The notes: generated from the sequence alone by a model not told the origin. A DNA stretch of 51,486 nt from Clostridia bacterium (GCA_017512675.1 JAFWEY010000041.1:1-51486), one strand, 5' to 3'. Counted from the first letter of the stretch, positions 43,345-51,486 are shown. Numbers and translations: made by a program.

Positions 43345-44091
43345 TCAATCCTTCTTGCCGAAGGTGAATTTGGTGTACTTCGGATAGTCGGCAAACATCA
43401 GGTATTCCGGCTCCTCGTCCTCGATCATCTCCGGGATGCGCTCGCCCGCGGTATGGAAGCGGTTGTCGACGGTGTCGTCGTTGCGGGTGGATACCTCGAA
43501 CAGGATCACGTCGCCGGTTCCCGGCACGCCCTGCCAGCTGTGATACTGGCCCGGCGCCAGGCAGATGGACTGGCCGGGCTTGATGGTCACGGTGCCGCCG
43601 GCCGGCACCGTCACGCGCTTGCCGTCGATTTTGACGGTCACGGGCGTATCGGCAAACGTACCCGGCTTGCCCGCCAGGCCGCCTTCCTTGTCGGCGTAGT
43701 CTTCCGGCGTGCAGTTGTACAGCGTTACCGTCAGATCGCCGCCGCCGCGGTTGATGATGTCTTCCATTTTGTACCAGTGATAGTGGAACGGAAGAACCTG
43801 GCCGTCGTTGACCAGCAGGTATTTCTCCGCGTATACCTTCGGGTACTTCTTCTGGTTATAGAAGTTGCCGTTGCGGAACGTGAAGATCGTCAGGCCGATC
43901 TTGTTGAAATCTCCGCTGCCGAAATCGGTGATATCCCAGCCCAGCATGTTCTCGACGATTTCTTCTTCGTCGTCGCCCAGCTTCTTCCAGTCCTCCGGCG
44001 TATAGTACGCGAACGGCGGCATCGGGAATTTGTTGTCCTTCATCACTTTCATCGCATACTTGATGATCTGATTGGCTTCGGAACGCTTCAT
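43345..44091 (-). CDS. D-lyxose ketol-isomerase family protein
   Basis: A 248-residue cupin-type sugar isomerase resembling bacterial D-lyxose/D-mannose isomerases (Bacillus YdaE type), interconverting an aldose and a ketose in the cytoplasm. The metal-binding set is visible: H103 and H105 in FHYHW, E110 in KMEDII, and H184 in GQYHSW. A C-terminal YTKFTFGKKD completes the protein. The start follows AAGGAAGGACTCAATC. It is the last gene of the binding protein-ATPase-permease operon, pointing to a pentose or hexose aldose as the transported sugar. Lyxose, mannose and ribose-like sugars are all possible. Confidence 0.85.
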   Translation of the reverse strand: MKRSEANQIIKYAMKVMKDNKFPMPPFAYYTPEDWKKLGDDEEEIVENMLGWDITDFGSGDFNKIGLTIFTFRNGNFYNQKKYPKVYAEKYLLVNDGQVLPFHYHWYKMEDIINRGGGDLTVTLYNCTPEDYADKEGGLAGKPGTFADTPVTVKIDGKRVTVPAGGTVTIKPGQSICLAPGQYHSWQGVPGTGDVILFEVSTRNDDTVDNRFHTAGERIPEMIEDEEPEYLMFADYPKYTKFTFGKKD

Positions 44092-44126
44092 GATTGAGTC
44101 CTTCCTTTCGATACTGTCTCTATTGG

Positions 44127-44144
44127 GACCGTCCGGAGACGGTC
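44127..44144 (-). other. Small intercistronic hairpin between permease and isomerase genes
   Basis: GACCGTC-CGGA-GACGGTC, a 7-bp stem with no T tract. It may affect mRNA stability; no other feature is seen in this 98-bp gap. Confidence 0.35.
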
Positions 44145-44189
44145 AGTAGCACTTGTTCGCTCAAAGCCCGAATGCACGGCATGAAACTC

Positions 44190-45164
44190 TTATTTCTGCT
44201 CGGTTCTGGCGCTGATGTTGCTGACGATCTTTTCAAGGGCCAGCGCGAAGATGATCAGAACGCCCAGTGCGATCTTCTGGTAGAAGCTGGATACGTTCAG
44301 GATGCTCAGGCCGTTGAAAATCATGCCGATCAGAATGCCGCCCAGCAGCACGCCGAAGGGCTTGCCCTTGCCGCCGAAGAAGCTGGTGCCGCCGATGATG
44401 CAGGCGGCGATCGCGTAGGTTTCGTAACCGTCGCCGGCAGTCGGTTCCGCCGCGCCGACGCGCGCGGTCATGATGATGCCCGCCATTCCGGCGAACGTGG
44501 AAGAGAGAATGTGCGCGAACAGCGTGAACTTCTTCGTGTTGATACCGGAATACCACGCGGACTGCTTGTTGCCGCCCAGCGCGTACATGTTGCGCGCCGC
44601 CACCGTGTACTTGGTGAACCAGATCAGAATCGCCGCCATCACAAGCACGATCAGGAACGGGATCGGGAAGCCCCACAGATACAGCGCGATGGATTTAAAG
44701 CCAAGCGGCAGGCCGAACACGGGCTTGCCGTTGCACATAACCAGCGCGATGCCGCGGAAGATCGTGTTGGTGCCCAGCGTCACGACGAACGGATGCAATT
44801 GCAGCAGGTTGATCAGCGTTCCGTTCACCGCGCCCATGACGAGACCGGTCAGAATGCCGATCACAACCGCGAGCGGCACCGGGCAGCCCGCCAGCAGCAG
44901 CTTCGCGCAGACCGCGCCGCAGAACGCTGCTACCGAGCCCACCGAAAGATCGATGCCCGCGAGCAGGATCGCGAAGAATTCGCCGAAAGCCAGGACGGTG
45001 TAAATCGTCGACTGCATGCCGATCTGGGCGATGTTGGCCGGTTTGAGGAAATTTGATGGGGACGCGATCGAAAAGCCGATCAGAATGAGCACCAGAATAC
45101 TGAGTGTTCCGAACCGCTCCCAATAGGTACCGAAGGTGAGTTTGTTCTTCTTGACTGACTCCAT
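44190..45164 (-). CDS. Sugar ABC transporter permease, RbsC family
   Basis: A 324-residue membrane protein with eight to ten helices, of the ribose/xylose/galactose permease family. Landmarks are LAGIDLSVGSVAAFCGAVCA near residue 70, PFVVTLGTNTIFRGIALVM near 125, and the loop RNMYALGGNKQSAWYSGINTKK (given in part) near 190. ATG 45164 is chosen because GGATGGAG lies 8 nt upstream; a GTG at 45173 is in frame. It lies 21 bp after the ATPase gene. It is clearly different from the permease at 30463-31476, so this is a separate transporter. Confidence 0.94.
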   Translation of the reverse strand: MESVKKNKLTFGTYWERFGTLSILVLILIGFSIASPSNFLKPANIAQIGMQSTIYTVLAFGEFFAILLAGIDLSVGSVAAFCGAVCAKLLLAGCPVPLAVVIGILTGLVMGAVNGTLINLLQLHPFVVTLGTNTIFRGIALVMCNGKPVFGLPLGFKSIALYLWGFPIPFLIVLVMAAILIWFTKYTVAARNMYALGGNKQSAWYSGINTKKFTLFAHILSSTFAGMAGIIMTARVGAAEPTAGDGYETYAIAACIIGGTSFFGGKGKPFGVLLGGILIGMIFNGLSILNVSSFYQKIALGVLIIFALALEKIVSNISARTEQK

Positions 45165-45185
45165 GCGATTCACTCCATCCTTTCC

Positions 45186-46703
45186 TTAATACGCCGCCAC
45201 AGCCGCGTAGAGGACCTTCTCCTCCGTCGCGTCCGCGTTCATGAATTCGGCGGTGATCTGACCGTTGGAGAAAACGATGATTCTGTCGCAGACGCCCAGC
45301 AATTCCGCCATGTCGCTGGTCACCATGATGACGCCCTTGCCTGCGTCCACCATGTCCCGCATGATCTGGTAAATCTCGCTCTTGGCGCCGACGTCGATGC
45401 CCTTGGTCGGCTCGTCGAAAATGAATACGTCGGAATCCACCGCCAGCCATTTGCTGACGATGACCTTCTGCTGGTTGCCGCCGGAAAGGTTCACCGTCAT
45501 CTGATCGATGCTCGAGCACTTGGTGCGCAGCTTCTTCGAATAGACCTCCGCCTGCTCGCGCTCTTCCTTCTCATTGGTAAAGCCCGTGAAGCCGCCGGCA
45601 GTGGATTTTTTCAGGTTGGTCGTGACGGAGATTTCTTTCCAGATTTCAAAGTTCTGGAAGAACCCGGTTTCGCGGCGGTTCTCGGTGACAAACGCGATGC
45701 CCTGCTTGAGCGCGCTGTACGGGTCGGTAATATGGAGCTTCTTTCCGTGCAGGTACACTTCGCCGGAGGAAATCGGCTGTACGCCGAAAATCCCTTCCAT
45801 CGTTTCGCTGCGCCCGGCGCCGATCAGCCCCGCAAGGCCGAGAATCTCGCCCCGGTAGACATCGAAGCTGATATCCCGCGCCTTCCGGTCCCGGCGCGTC
45901 AGGTTCTTGACCGAGAAGACGACCTCCGGATTCTGTTCGATGGGCGTGGTGCGCAGGAAACGCTCCTGCACCTTGCGGCCCACCATCATCGGCACCAGGT
46001 CCTCCACTTCGACGGTTTCCACGTCGACCGTGCCCATGTATTTGCCGTCCTTGAGCACCGTCACGCGGTCGCCGATCTGCTTGATCTCCTTCAGTTTGTG
46101 CGATATGTAAATGATGCCGATTCCGTCCTGCTTCAATTGGCGGATGATCTTGAACAGGTTGTCCGTTTCCTCCACCGACAGGGAAGAGGTCGGCTCGTCC
46201 ATAATCAGGATCCTCGCGTTGACGGCCAGCGCCTTGGCGATTTCCACCATCTGCTTTTCGGAGATGGACAGGTCCTGCACCAGTGTTTCCGGTTTCCTGT
46301 GTATGCCCATGCGGTCCATCAGTTCCCGGGCCTTGGCATACATCGTCGTGTAATCCACCTGCGGAATGCCCAGGACCCGCTTCGTCGGCAGCTTGCCGAC
46401 GTACAGGTTTTCCGCAATCGACAGTTCGTCGATCACGGACAGTTCCTGATAGATGATGGCGATTCCGTTTTCCTTTGACATGTTCGGCGTAAGGGATGTG
46501 AACGGTTTCCCCCCGATCGTCATTTCTCCTTCGGTCGGGTGATTGATTCCGCTGAGGATCTTCACAAGCGTGGATTTTCCCGCGCCGTTTTCCCCCAGCA
46601 GCACATGAACCTCGCCGGGACGAAGATCAAAATCGACCTTCTCGAGGGCTGTCACGCCGGCAAATTTCATGGTCATCCCTTTCATTTGCACCAGGTATTC
46701 CAT
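45186..46703 (-). CDS. Sugar ABC transporter ATP-binding protein, RbsA/MglA family
   Basis: A 505-residue tandem ATPase. Domain 1 has Walker A GENGAGKSTLVKILSG, LSISEKQMVEIAKAL signature and Walker B ILIMDEPTSSL. Domain 2 has a degenerate Walker A (GLIGAGRSETMEGIFG), signature LSGGNQQKVIVSKWL and VFIFDEPTKGID, the normal pattern for this family. It energises uptake through the permease encoded next. ATG 46703 (MEYLVQMKG) is preferred; the ATG at 46709 is only 1 nt from GGAG. It is intact and serves as the internal reference for the frameshifted paralogue at 31494-33037. Confidence 0.95.
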   Translation of the reverse strand: MEYLVQMKGMTMKFAGVTALEKVDFDLRPGEVHVLLGENGAGKSTLVKILSGINHPTEGEMTIGGKPFTSLTPNMSKENGIAIIYQELSVIDELSIAENLYVGKLPTKRVLGIPQVDYTTMYAKARELMDRMGIHRKPETLVQDLSISEKQMVEIAKALAVNARILIMDEPTSSLSVEETDNLFKIIRQLKQDGIGIIYISHKLKEIKQIGDRVTVLKDGKYMGTVDVETVEVEDLVPMMVGRKVQERFLRTTPIEQNPEVVFSVKNLTRRDRKARDISFDVYRGEILGLAGLIGAGRSETMEGIFGVQPISSGEVYLHGKKLHITDPYSALKQGIAFVTENRRETGFFQNFEIWKEISVTTNLKKSTAGGFTGFTNEKEEREQAEVYSKKLRTKCSSIDQMTVNLSGGNQQKVIVSKWLAVDSDVFIFDEPTKGIDVGAKSEIYQIMRDMVDAGKGVIMVTSDMAELLGVCDRIIVFSNGQITAEFMNADATEEKVLYAAVAAY

Positions 46704-46756
46704 AGGCATGCTCCTTCACTTGGTTGGTTTTGTCCCGGTAGATCCATTGCAGGGAA

Positions 46757-46786
46757 GGCAGGTTTGTACCGCGGTACAAACCTGCC
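46757..46786 (-). other. Perfect 30-bp palindromic hairpin between binding-protein and ATPase genes
   Basis: GGCAGGTTTGTACC-GC-GGTACAAACCTGCC is fully symmetrical with no T tract. It follows the binding-protein stop at 46808. It probably protects the upstream mRNA from 3' decay, or acts as a regulator's site; GGTACAAACC is also operator-like. Confidence 0.65.
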
Positions 46787-46807
46787 CGAAAGCTGATTTT
46801 GGTTCGA

Positions 46808-47767
46808 TTACAGGTAATCGGCAGCGTTCTCGGCGGTTACCAGGAAGCAGGAGATGTACTGGGTCACGCACTGCTCCTGAGTGGGATCGGCGGTCCAGCC
46901 GTCCAGCACGCACTGCAGAGCCAGTTCGCCGCAGGCGATGCCGATGCCGATGTTGTCCTGGCCGACGGTGGCGGCCATCTGGCCGTCGCGCACGGATTCC
47001 TTGGCGCCCTGCACCGCGTCGGTGCCGACGACGATGACCTGATCCGCCTTGCCGGCGTTCACGACCGCTTCATAGACGCCCAGCGCCATGGTGTCGTTCG
47101 CGCAGTAGAAGGCCTTCAGATCCGGGTAGGTGGTCATGATGTTGGTGGCAGCGTCCATGGCGACCATGCGGTCCCAGTCACCGTTCTGCACTGCGACCAG
47201 TTCGACGCCTTCGGTGGCTTCGAAGATCTCGGTGGCGCCGGCCACGCGGTTGTTGGAGGTGACGTTGCCGTCGGTGCCGGAGATGATGGCTACCTGGCCT
47301 TCGCCGATCTTGTCCACGATGAACTGCGCGCCGGTGTTGCCGACGATGATGTTATCGGTGGTGTAGTGGCCGGCCATGTTGCCGCCTTCGGCGATGACCG
47401 CTTCCAGGTCGATGTTCTCGTCGACGTTGACCACGACCACGCCGGCCTGGGCTGCCTTCACGGCGCCGGAAACCAGGTTGTTGGCGGACAGGGGCGCAGC
47501 GCAGATCGCGTCATAGCCCATGTTGATCATGTTCTCCATCATTTCCAGCTGGCCGGTGAAGTTGCTCTCGTCGTCGACGCACTGCACGTCAACCTGAACG
47601 CCCTTCTCTTCCGCCCATTTCAGGACGCCTTCCTTCATGCTGGACCAGTATTCGTTGGATTCCGGCTTGAGGATGTAGCCGATCTTGACTTCGGAGATTT
47701 CCTTGGCGGACGCGGTGACCGCGAACACCATCAGCAGACACAGAACCAGAGCAAGTACCTTCTTCAT
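46808..47767 (-). CDS. Sugar ABC transporter substrate-binding protein
   Basis: A 319-residue secreted Peripla_BP_4 protein of the ribose/autoinducer-2 binding type. The signal peptide MKKVLALVLCLLMVFAVTASA is followed by KEISEVKIGYI, with no lipobox at the cleavage site. Family segments are KIGYILKPESNEYWSSMKEG, AICAAPLSANNLVSGAV, VNVDENIDLE, AIISGTDGNVTSNNRVAGA, FYCANDTMALGVYEAV and VVGTDAVQGAKESVRDG. It is the first gene of the operon, as is usual for binding proteins needed in excess. The start follows AGGAGACATACGC, and a consensus promoter lies 150 bp upstream. Confidence 0.93.
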   Translation of the reverse strand: MKKVLALVLCLLMVFAVTASAKEISEVKIGYILKPESNEYWSSMKEGVLKWAEEKGVQVDVQCVDDESNFTGQLEMMENMINMGYDAICAAPLSANNLVSGAVKAAQAGVVVVNVDENIDLEAVIAEGGNMAGHYTTDNIIVGNTGAQFIVDKIGEGQVAIISGTDGNVTSNNRVAGATEIFEATEGVELVAVQNGDWDRMVAMDAATNIMTTYPDLKAFYCANDTMALGVYEAVVNAGKADQVIVVGTDAVQGAKESVRDGQMAATVGQDNIGIGIACGELALQCVLDGWTADPTQEQCVTQYISCFLVTAENAADYL

Positions 47768-47917
47768 GCGTATGTCTCCTTTCGTGTTGCGTGTTCCTAT
47801 ATTTCTGCGCTGCATCCGTACAGCTTTCTTCCCCCGTTGCGGATGCCGCAGTCAGAACCGTTTTCAGCCGTCTGTTCAAAGAATGCATACTGCGATAAAT
47901 CGCCGTCCGATATTCAG

Positions 47918-47946
47918 ATTATAACATTGTGTAATACCGGTGTCAA
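47918..47946 (-). promoter_or_regulatory. Sigma-A promoter of the sugar ABC operon
   Basis: Minus strand TTGACA (47946-47941), 17 bp, TATAAT (47923-47918): a perfect consensus. It separates this operon from the ROK/Gfo operon ending at 47993. The leader is about 145 nt. Confidence 0.85.
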
Positions 47947-47992
47947 TTGTTTCTGCCGCAGTACGGCAAAAAAAACATGCTCCCTCCCCGGC

Positions 47993-49000
47993 CTACGGCA
48001 GCTGCGTCTCGCCGCCGAAGAGGATTCCCGCCGGCTTGCGGATTTCCTCGATCACCTCGATGACGCGTCGCGTCGTTTCCAGCCGCCGGTACGCCTCTTC
48101 ACGGTCGCCGGCCAGCACCATCTTCGTCAGGTTCTCAACCTCGTACTGCCAGCGGTTGGGATTCGGCTGAGCATTCAGGGTTTCTTCCTTTTCCTTTGTC
48201 GTCACGCGGATGCTCGTCAGGCCGTTGGAGCCGTTCTCTATATAGATGAAGCCGTTCTCCCCCTGAATCTGCACCGAATTGACGCCCCAGGTGTCCTTCG
48301 CGCCGGCGCATTCGCTGACAAAACCGGGATACCGCAATACGGCGATGCCGGAGGAATCCACCCCGGTCGGACACAGATTCGGATAATAGACCGCCGCATC
48401 CGGTTTTCCGAACAGCGCCACATTCAGATAGATGTTGTAGTAATTGATATCCTGCAGACAGCCGCCCGCAAAAGCCGGGCTGAACACATTGGGCGTTTCT
48501 CCGTTCAGCACCTGATCGTAGCGGCTGGAATACTGGCTGTAGCAGGACAGGACCAGGCGCACCCTGCCGATCCTCGCAAGCGCGCCCTTCAGGATCTCCA
48601 GGTTCGGAAGAAACGCCGTGGGCGTCGCGTCAATCAGGAACAGGCCCCTGGAACGGGCCAGCCCGATCAGCTCCGTCACCTGGCACGAGCGGGTGCAGAA
48701 CGGCTTTTCACAGATCACGTTTTTCCCGTGTTCCAGCGCCGCCTTCACCTGCCGGTAATGCAGGCTGTTGGGCGAAGCCACATAGACGAAATTGACCTGT
48801 TCGTCGGCAAACAGCTCCTCCAGGTCGGTGCAGACCTTTTCCGCGCCGTAAGCCCCGGCAAGCTCCCTGCCCTTTTCCCCGGTGCGGGAATAGACGGCCT
48901 CCAGCCGGATGCCGTCGGTCTGCGCGACGCAGTCCAGCATCGAGTGTACGATCACGCCGGAACCGATGGTTCCGAGCCGGATTTCTCTGATCTCTTTCAT
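47993..49000 (-). CDS. Gfo/Idh/MocA family oxidoreductase
   Basis: A 335-residue NAD(P)-dependent sugar/polyol dehydrogenase. The Rossmann start is IRLGTIGSGVIVHSML. The catalytic-lysine motif is VICEKPFCT near residue 95, the family block NFVYVASPNSLHYRQ precedes it, and the C-terminal beta-sheet domain holds FAGGCLQDINYYNIY (the GGG..D..H-type helix, with N/Y replacing His). That substitution suggests a changed substrate. The start follows AGGGGATTGCG. It is the third gene of the ROK-Gfo-Gfo operon, 15 bp after its neighbour. Confidence 0.88.
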   Translation of the reverse strand: MKEIREIRLGTIGSGVIVHSMLDCVAQTDGIRLEAVYSRTGEKGRELAGAYGAEKVCTDLEELFADEQVNFVYVASPNSLHYRQVKAALEHGKNVICEKPFCTRSCQVTELIGLARSRGLFLIDATPTAFLPNLEILKGALARIGRVRLVLSCYSQYSSRYDQVLNGETPNVFSPAFAGGCLQDINYYNIYLNVALFGKPDAAVYYPNLCPTGVDSSGIAVLRYPGFVSECAGAKDTWGVNSVQIQGENGFIYIENGSNGLTSIRVTTKEKEETLNAQPNPNRWQYEVENLTKMVLAGDREEAYRRLETTRRVIEVIEEIRKPAGILFGGETQLP

Positions 49001-49015
49001 CGCAATCCCCTCTGT

Positions 49016-50035
49016 TCACCGGGCGCCGTGGCTCTTTGCCACCCGCGTCGCCTCTTCAAGAATTTCCAGCACCTGAATGACTTCTTCGTCTTTGATCGCC
49101 TTCTCCGCGCCGTTTTCGATCGCATCGATCAGATTTTCGTAGATTCTCTCGTAGTGCGCGCATCCGACCCGCACCTTTTCGGTGACCGTTTCCCCGTCCC
49201 TGTGGTAAACCATGGTTCCCCAGCGGGATTCCGGCGCGTCGTCAAAGCTGACCTCGTGCCGGCCAAGGCGCTTGACCTTGCCGGAATTGTGGATCACCGG
49301 CGGGAGCGTGAAGCTTCCGTTCGTTCCATGGACCGTAAAGCGCGGATAATCGATGGACACGCACATGCTGGTGCTGACGCTCGCCTTGCAGTTTCCGTAG
49401 AAGAACTCCAGATCGTAGTAATCGTCGGCCTTGCCGGGATGGTGAATGCTGCGAACGTCGTAGCGCATGCTGTCCGGCACGCCCATCAGGGCGATGATCT
49501 GATCCACCGTATGCACGCTCAGGTTGTACAGCGTGCCGAAACAGTCGAACCAGCCGTTCGTTTTGAAGTAGTCGTAGTGGCTCTCGATGCGCACCAGCTG
49601 CCCCAGCTTTCCGGAATCGACCGCCTCCTTAAGCGCCAGAAAATCCGCGTCGTAGCGGCGGTTCTGATTGGGCATGCAGACCAGGCCTTTCTCCTTTGCC
49701 AGCGCGAACACTTCCTTTGCTTCTTTGGCGGTCGGCGCGAACGGCTTTTCGATCAGCGCATGCTTCCCGGCGTTCAGGATCTGTTTCGCGTAAGGCACGT
49801 GGAACTGATCCGGCGTGTTGACCACAACCAGGTTCACCTCGTCGTCTCCGAGCACGTCCTCCAGGTTTGTCGTAAAGCGGATTTCCGGATAGAACGGCTC
49901 GTATTCCGCGAACGCGGGAATATCCTGCTCGCGGCGGTAGACGTATTTCACCCTGATGTCGTCCCGGTTTTCCACATAGGGAATGTGGTATTCTCTCACG
50001 CTCAGACCGAATCCGATATAGGCAACCGTCAGCAT
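49016..50035 (-). CDS. Gfo/Idh/MocA family oxidoreductase
   Basis: A 339-residue enzyme of the same family: TVAYIGFGLSVREYHIPYV at the N-terminus, LVVVNTPDQFHVPYAKQIL near residue 75, ALIEKPFAPTAKEAKEVF with the catalytic lysine near 95, NQNRRYDADFLALKE near 120, and GTLYNLSVHTVDQIIALMG with the catalytic histidine near 175. It resembles YdgJ/scyllo-inositol-type dehydrogenases. GGAGGAAATGAT precedes 50035. With the second Gfo enzyme it may interconvert keto- and hydroxy-sugars (epimerisation through a keto intermediate), which is inference. Confidence 0.9.
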   Translation of the reverse strand: MLTVAYIGFGLSVREYHIPYVENRDDIRVKYVYRREQDIPAFAEYEPFYPEIRFTTNLEDVLGDDEVNLVVVNTPDQFHVPYAKQILNAGKHALIEKPFAPTAKEAKEVFALAKEKGLVCMPNQNRRYDADFLALKEAVDSGKLGQLVRIESHYDYFKTNGWFDCFGTLYNLSVHTVDQIIALMGVPDSMRYDVRSIHHPGKADDYYDLEFFYGNCKASVSTSMCVSIDYPRFTVHGTNGSFTLPPVIHNSGKVKRLGRHEVSFDDAPESRWGTMVYHRDGETVTEKVRVGCAHYERIYENLIDAIENGAEKAIKDEEVIQVLEILEEATRVAKSHGAR

Positions 50036-50094
50036 ATCATTTCCTCCTTGCGCCCGATCCGTATCGTTCCATAATCCCTCTCCGCCTCAAATGC

Positions 50095-51036
50095 CTACGG
50101 TTTGGGGAGATCTCTCACAAACTCCGCCGCGCCGATGATGCCGTAATCCTGCTTCAATTCGGCAAATTTGAATTCCACCGGCATGTCCACATGATTGTAG
50201 CGGTCAAATACCGCCCGCACCCGGTCGAACAGCACGTTTCCGAGATTGACCAGCCCCCCGCCGAACACAAACAGATTGATGTTGAGGGCCAGATACAGGT
50301 TCACCGTCAGAATTCCGATATAGCGCGCCAGCTGGTCCGCCGTCGCCTCCGCCAGCGGGTCTCCCGCATCCAGACCCTGTTTGAGCACATATCCGTTCAG
50401 ATCGCCTGTCAGATCGATCTCCGTCTTCATTCCGGCGCCGAGCCGCTTCATATGATCCGGCAGGTAGCGGCCGGAAGCGTAGCTCATAAAGCAGCCGCGG
50501 TTTCGGCATCCGCATTCCAGTCCCTGGTCCGGCGTGATCAGCATGTGCCCGGTCTCCACCGCCCAGCCGTAGCTGCCGTGAAAGAGCTCTCCGTTGATGA
50601 TCAGCCCGCTGCCCAGACCGGTTCCCACCGTCGTATAAACCATATTGCGCGCGCCTCTGCCCGCACCGTAGCGGTACTCGGCGACCGCGGAGGCGTTGCT
50701 GTCCTTGTCGACCGCCACCGGAATGTCGAGCCGCTCGCGGAACCAGTCCCGCATCGCGAAATCGCGTACGTTGACCAGCGCGCTCGTCATATACACATAG
50801 CCCCGATCGTAGAGAATGAACGACGGCATTCCGATCCCGATCCCCTCGACCCGGCTGTGGTCAACGCCGTTTTCCCTGAGGATCGACAGGATATTGCCCA
50901 GCAGGATTTCACTCAGCCCCGGGCCGTCCGTATCGACGGGCACCAGATGCTGCCGCCTGTCCAGCAGCCGGTTGTCTTCGTCGAACAGGCCATAGGCGGC
51001 CTTGGTTCCCCCGACGTCGATTCCGATTCGCACCAT
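50095..51036 (-). CDS. ROK family sugar kinase
   Basis: A 313-residue cytoplasmic kinase with RIGIDVGGTKAAYGLFDEDN (phosphate loop), KDSNASAVAEYRYGAG (catalytic D near residue 115), VGTGLGSGLIINGELFHG, and the ROK zinc site ETGHM...ECGCRNRGCF. There is no N-terminal helix-turn-helix, so it is a kinase and not a NagC/XylR-type repressor. Substrates of this group include glucose, allose, mannose and N-acetylmannosamine; the isomerase nearby suggests it phosphorylates a hexose. GGGAGGGATGTGA precedes the ATG. It is the first gene of its operon. Confidence 0.9.
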   Translation of the reverse strand: MVRIGIDVGGTKAAYGLFDEDNRLLDRRQHLVPVDTDGPGLSEILLGNILSILRENGVDHSRVEGIGIGMPSFILYDRGYVYMTSALVNVRDFAMRDWFRERLDIPVAVDKDSNASAVAEYRYGAGRGARNMVYTTVGTGLGSGLIINGELFHGSYGWAVETGHMLITPDQGLECGCRNRGCFMSYASGRYLPDHMKRLGAGMKTEIDLTGDLNGYVLKQGLDAGDPLAEATADQLARYIGILTVNLYLALNINLFVFGGGLVNLGNVLFDRVRAVFDRYNHVDMPVEFKFAELKQDYGIIGAAEFVRDLPKP

Positions 51037-51071
51037 TCACATCCCTCCCCGCAGCCTGTTTCTCTACAGCG

Positions 51072-51100
51072 ATTATAGCATCGCCGCAGGAACGCGTCAA
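51072..51100 (-). promoter_or_regulatory. Sigma-A promoter of the ROK-Gfo-Gfo operon
   Basis: Minus strand TTGACG (51100-51095), 17 bp, TATAAT (51077-51072). A small inverted repeat GCGAT/ATCGC (51069-51084) surrounds the -10. Confidence 0.75.
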
Positions 51101-51415
51101 CGAAAAATGACATTCAGGAGCAATTCATTTGTGTTTGACAGATGCTGCCGGGTCTGCTTCGGAGGCGCGTTCTCCTGCTCTGCTCTGTTGAGGCAATGCT
51201 CCTGTCTCCTTCCGGGATCCGGGCGAACGGGATCCGCGCGTTCCGCGGGGATACAGCCGTTTTCACCGCGCTGCCCGGTGCGCCTTTCACCGAACCGGCG
51301 CCGCGATATCGGTGTACGCCCCTATGCGCCCGTCACGGTCCAATCATGGATTTTCACGTTGTCCGCAGTCGTGCCGCGCATCCGCGTGAGCAAAACAGAG
51401 GCAAAAAGCAATCCC
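51101..51415. other. Gene-free stretch at right end
   Basis: No supported reading frame, hairpin terminator or RNA gene was seen between the ROK promoter and the terminal repeats. Confidence 0.4.
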
Positions 51416-51471
51416 TTTCAGAGGGAAATTTCATGGCATTTCAGAGGGAAAACTCACGGCATTTCAGAGAA
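51416..51471. repeat. 23-bp direct repeats at the window edge
   Basis: Two full units, starting TTTCAGAGGGAAA and ending GGCA (51416-51438 and 51439-51461), and a third partial unit TTTCAGAGAAATG (51462-51474). Multiple short repeats of this size occur at ends of IS21-like insertion sequences. No transposase is in the window, so this is a suggestion. Confidence 0.6.
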
Positions 51472-51486
51472 ATGCGCGCCGCACAC

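Noticed and set aside
47945..47980. A8 run with CTGCCG/CGGCA as a terminator
   Set aside because: On the minus strand the T run comes before the stem, so it cannot work as an intrinsic terminator for the Gfo gene; on the plus strand no gene needs it.
46799..50074. 1091-codon frame on the plus strand
   Set aside because: It runs antisense across three well-supported minus-strand genes and the intergenic regions between them; no real gene would do this.

Overview
The window is GC-rich and reads as a chromosomal segment of an anaerobic Firmicutes bacterium, most likely a gut or rumen Clostridia lineage. The basis is strong GGAGG ribosome sites, near-consensus sigma-A promoters with 17-18 bp spacers, an infC-rpmI-rplT operon, a single-chain glycyl-tRNA synthetase, formate-tetrahydrofolate ligase and a YceG/TelA stress pair. 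No rRNA, tRNA, CRISPR array, prophage or complete transposon is visible. The placement is inference. The secreted solute-binding proteins carry type I signal peptides without a lipobox cysteine, which is unusual for a single-membrane Firmicute.

Layout. 1-4088 (minus) is the 5' part of a giant secreted beta-helix surface protein that runs off the left edge and contains an exact-period 2250-bp internal duplication. 4665-9090 (plus) is a rhomboid protease, YceG and TelA operon. 9346-12951 (plus) holds a DUF554 membrane protein, an FGGY sugar kinase and a phosphohexomutase. 13055-16529 has an 80-residue orphan, an acyl-ACP thioesterase and formate-THF ligase.

17049-29268 is a catabolic region. 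A perfect TTGACA-N17-TATAAT promoter precedes a SucD-like CoA-acylating aldehyde dehydrogenase, a short-chain dehydrogenase, a three-gene TRAP transporter, a transaldolase and a zinc alcohol dehydrogenase. These converge on a minus-strand operon of KDPG aldolase, gluconokinase-like kinase and 2-hydroxyacid dehydrogenase. A second 2-hydroxyacid dehydrogenase diverges from that operon. Together they suggest uptake of an organic or sugar acid and its conversion to C3 units plus an acyl-CoA; the substrate is not identified.

29471-33236 (minus) is a ribose-type ABC transporter operon whose ATPase gene is broken by a -1 frameshift and whose leader carries an attenuator-like terminator. 33249-34628 is glyQS. 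34819-37773 (plus) is a secreted caspase-fold protein with an altered active site, joined to six Ig-like BIG2 domains. 37832-40921 carries an RluA pseudouridine synthase, infC-rpmI-rplT with a leader attenuator, and an AIM24-family gene. 40925-43210 (minus) has a membrane protein, DUF434 and a peptidoglycan-binding protein.

43345-51100 (minus) is a complete sugar-use locus in two transcription units: a ROK kinase with two Gfo/Idh/MocA oxidoreductases, then a sugar ABC transporter with a D-lyxose-isomerase-like enzyme. The last 70 bases carry 23-bp direct repeats of the kind seen at insertion-sequence ends.

Three copies of a structured dispersed repeat (13706, 24853, 29266) lie between genes.
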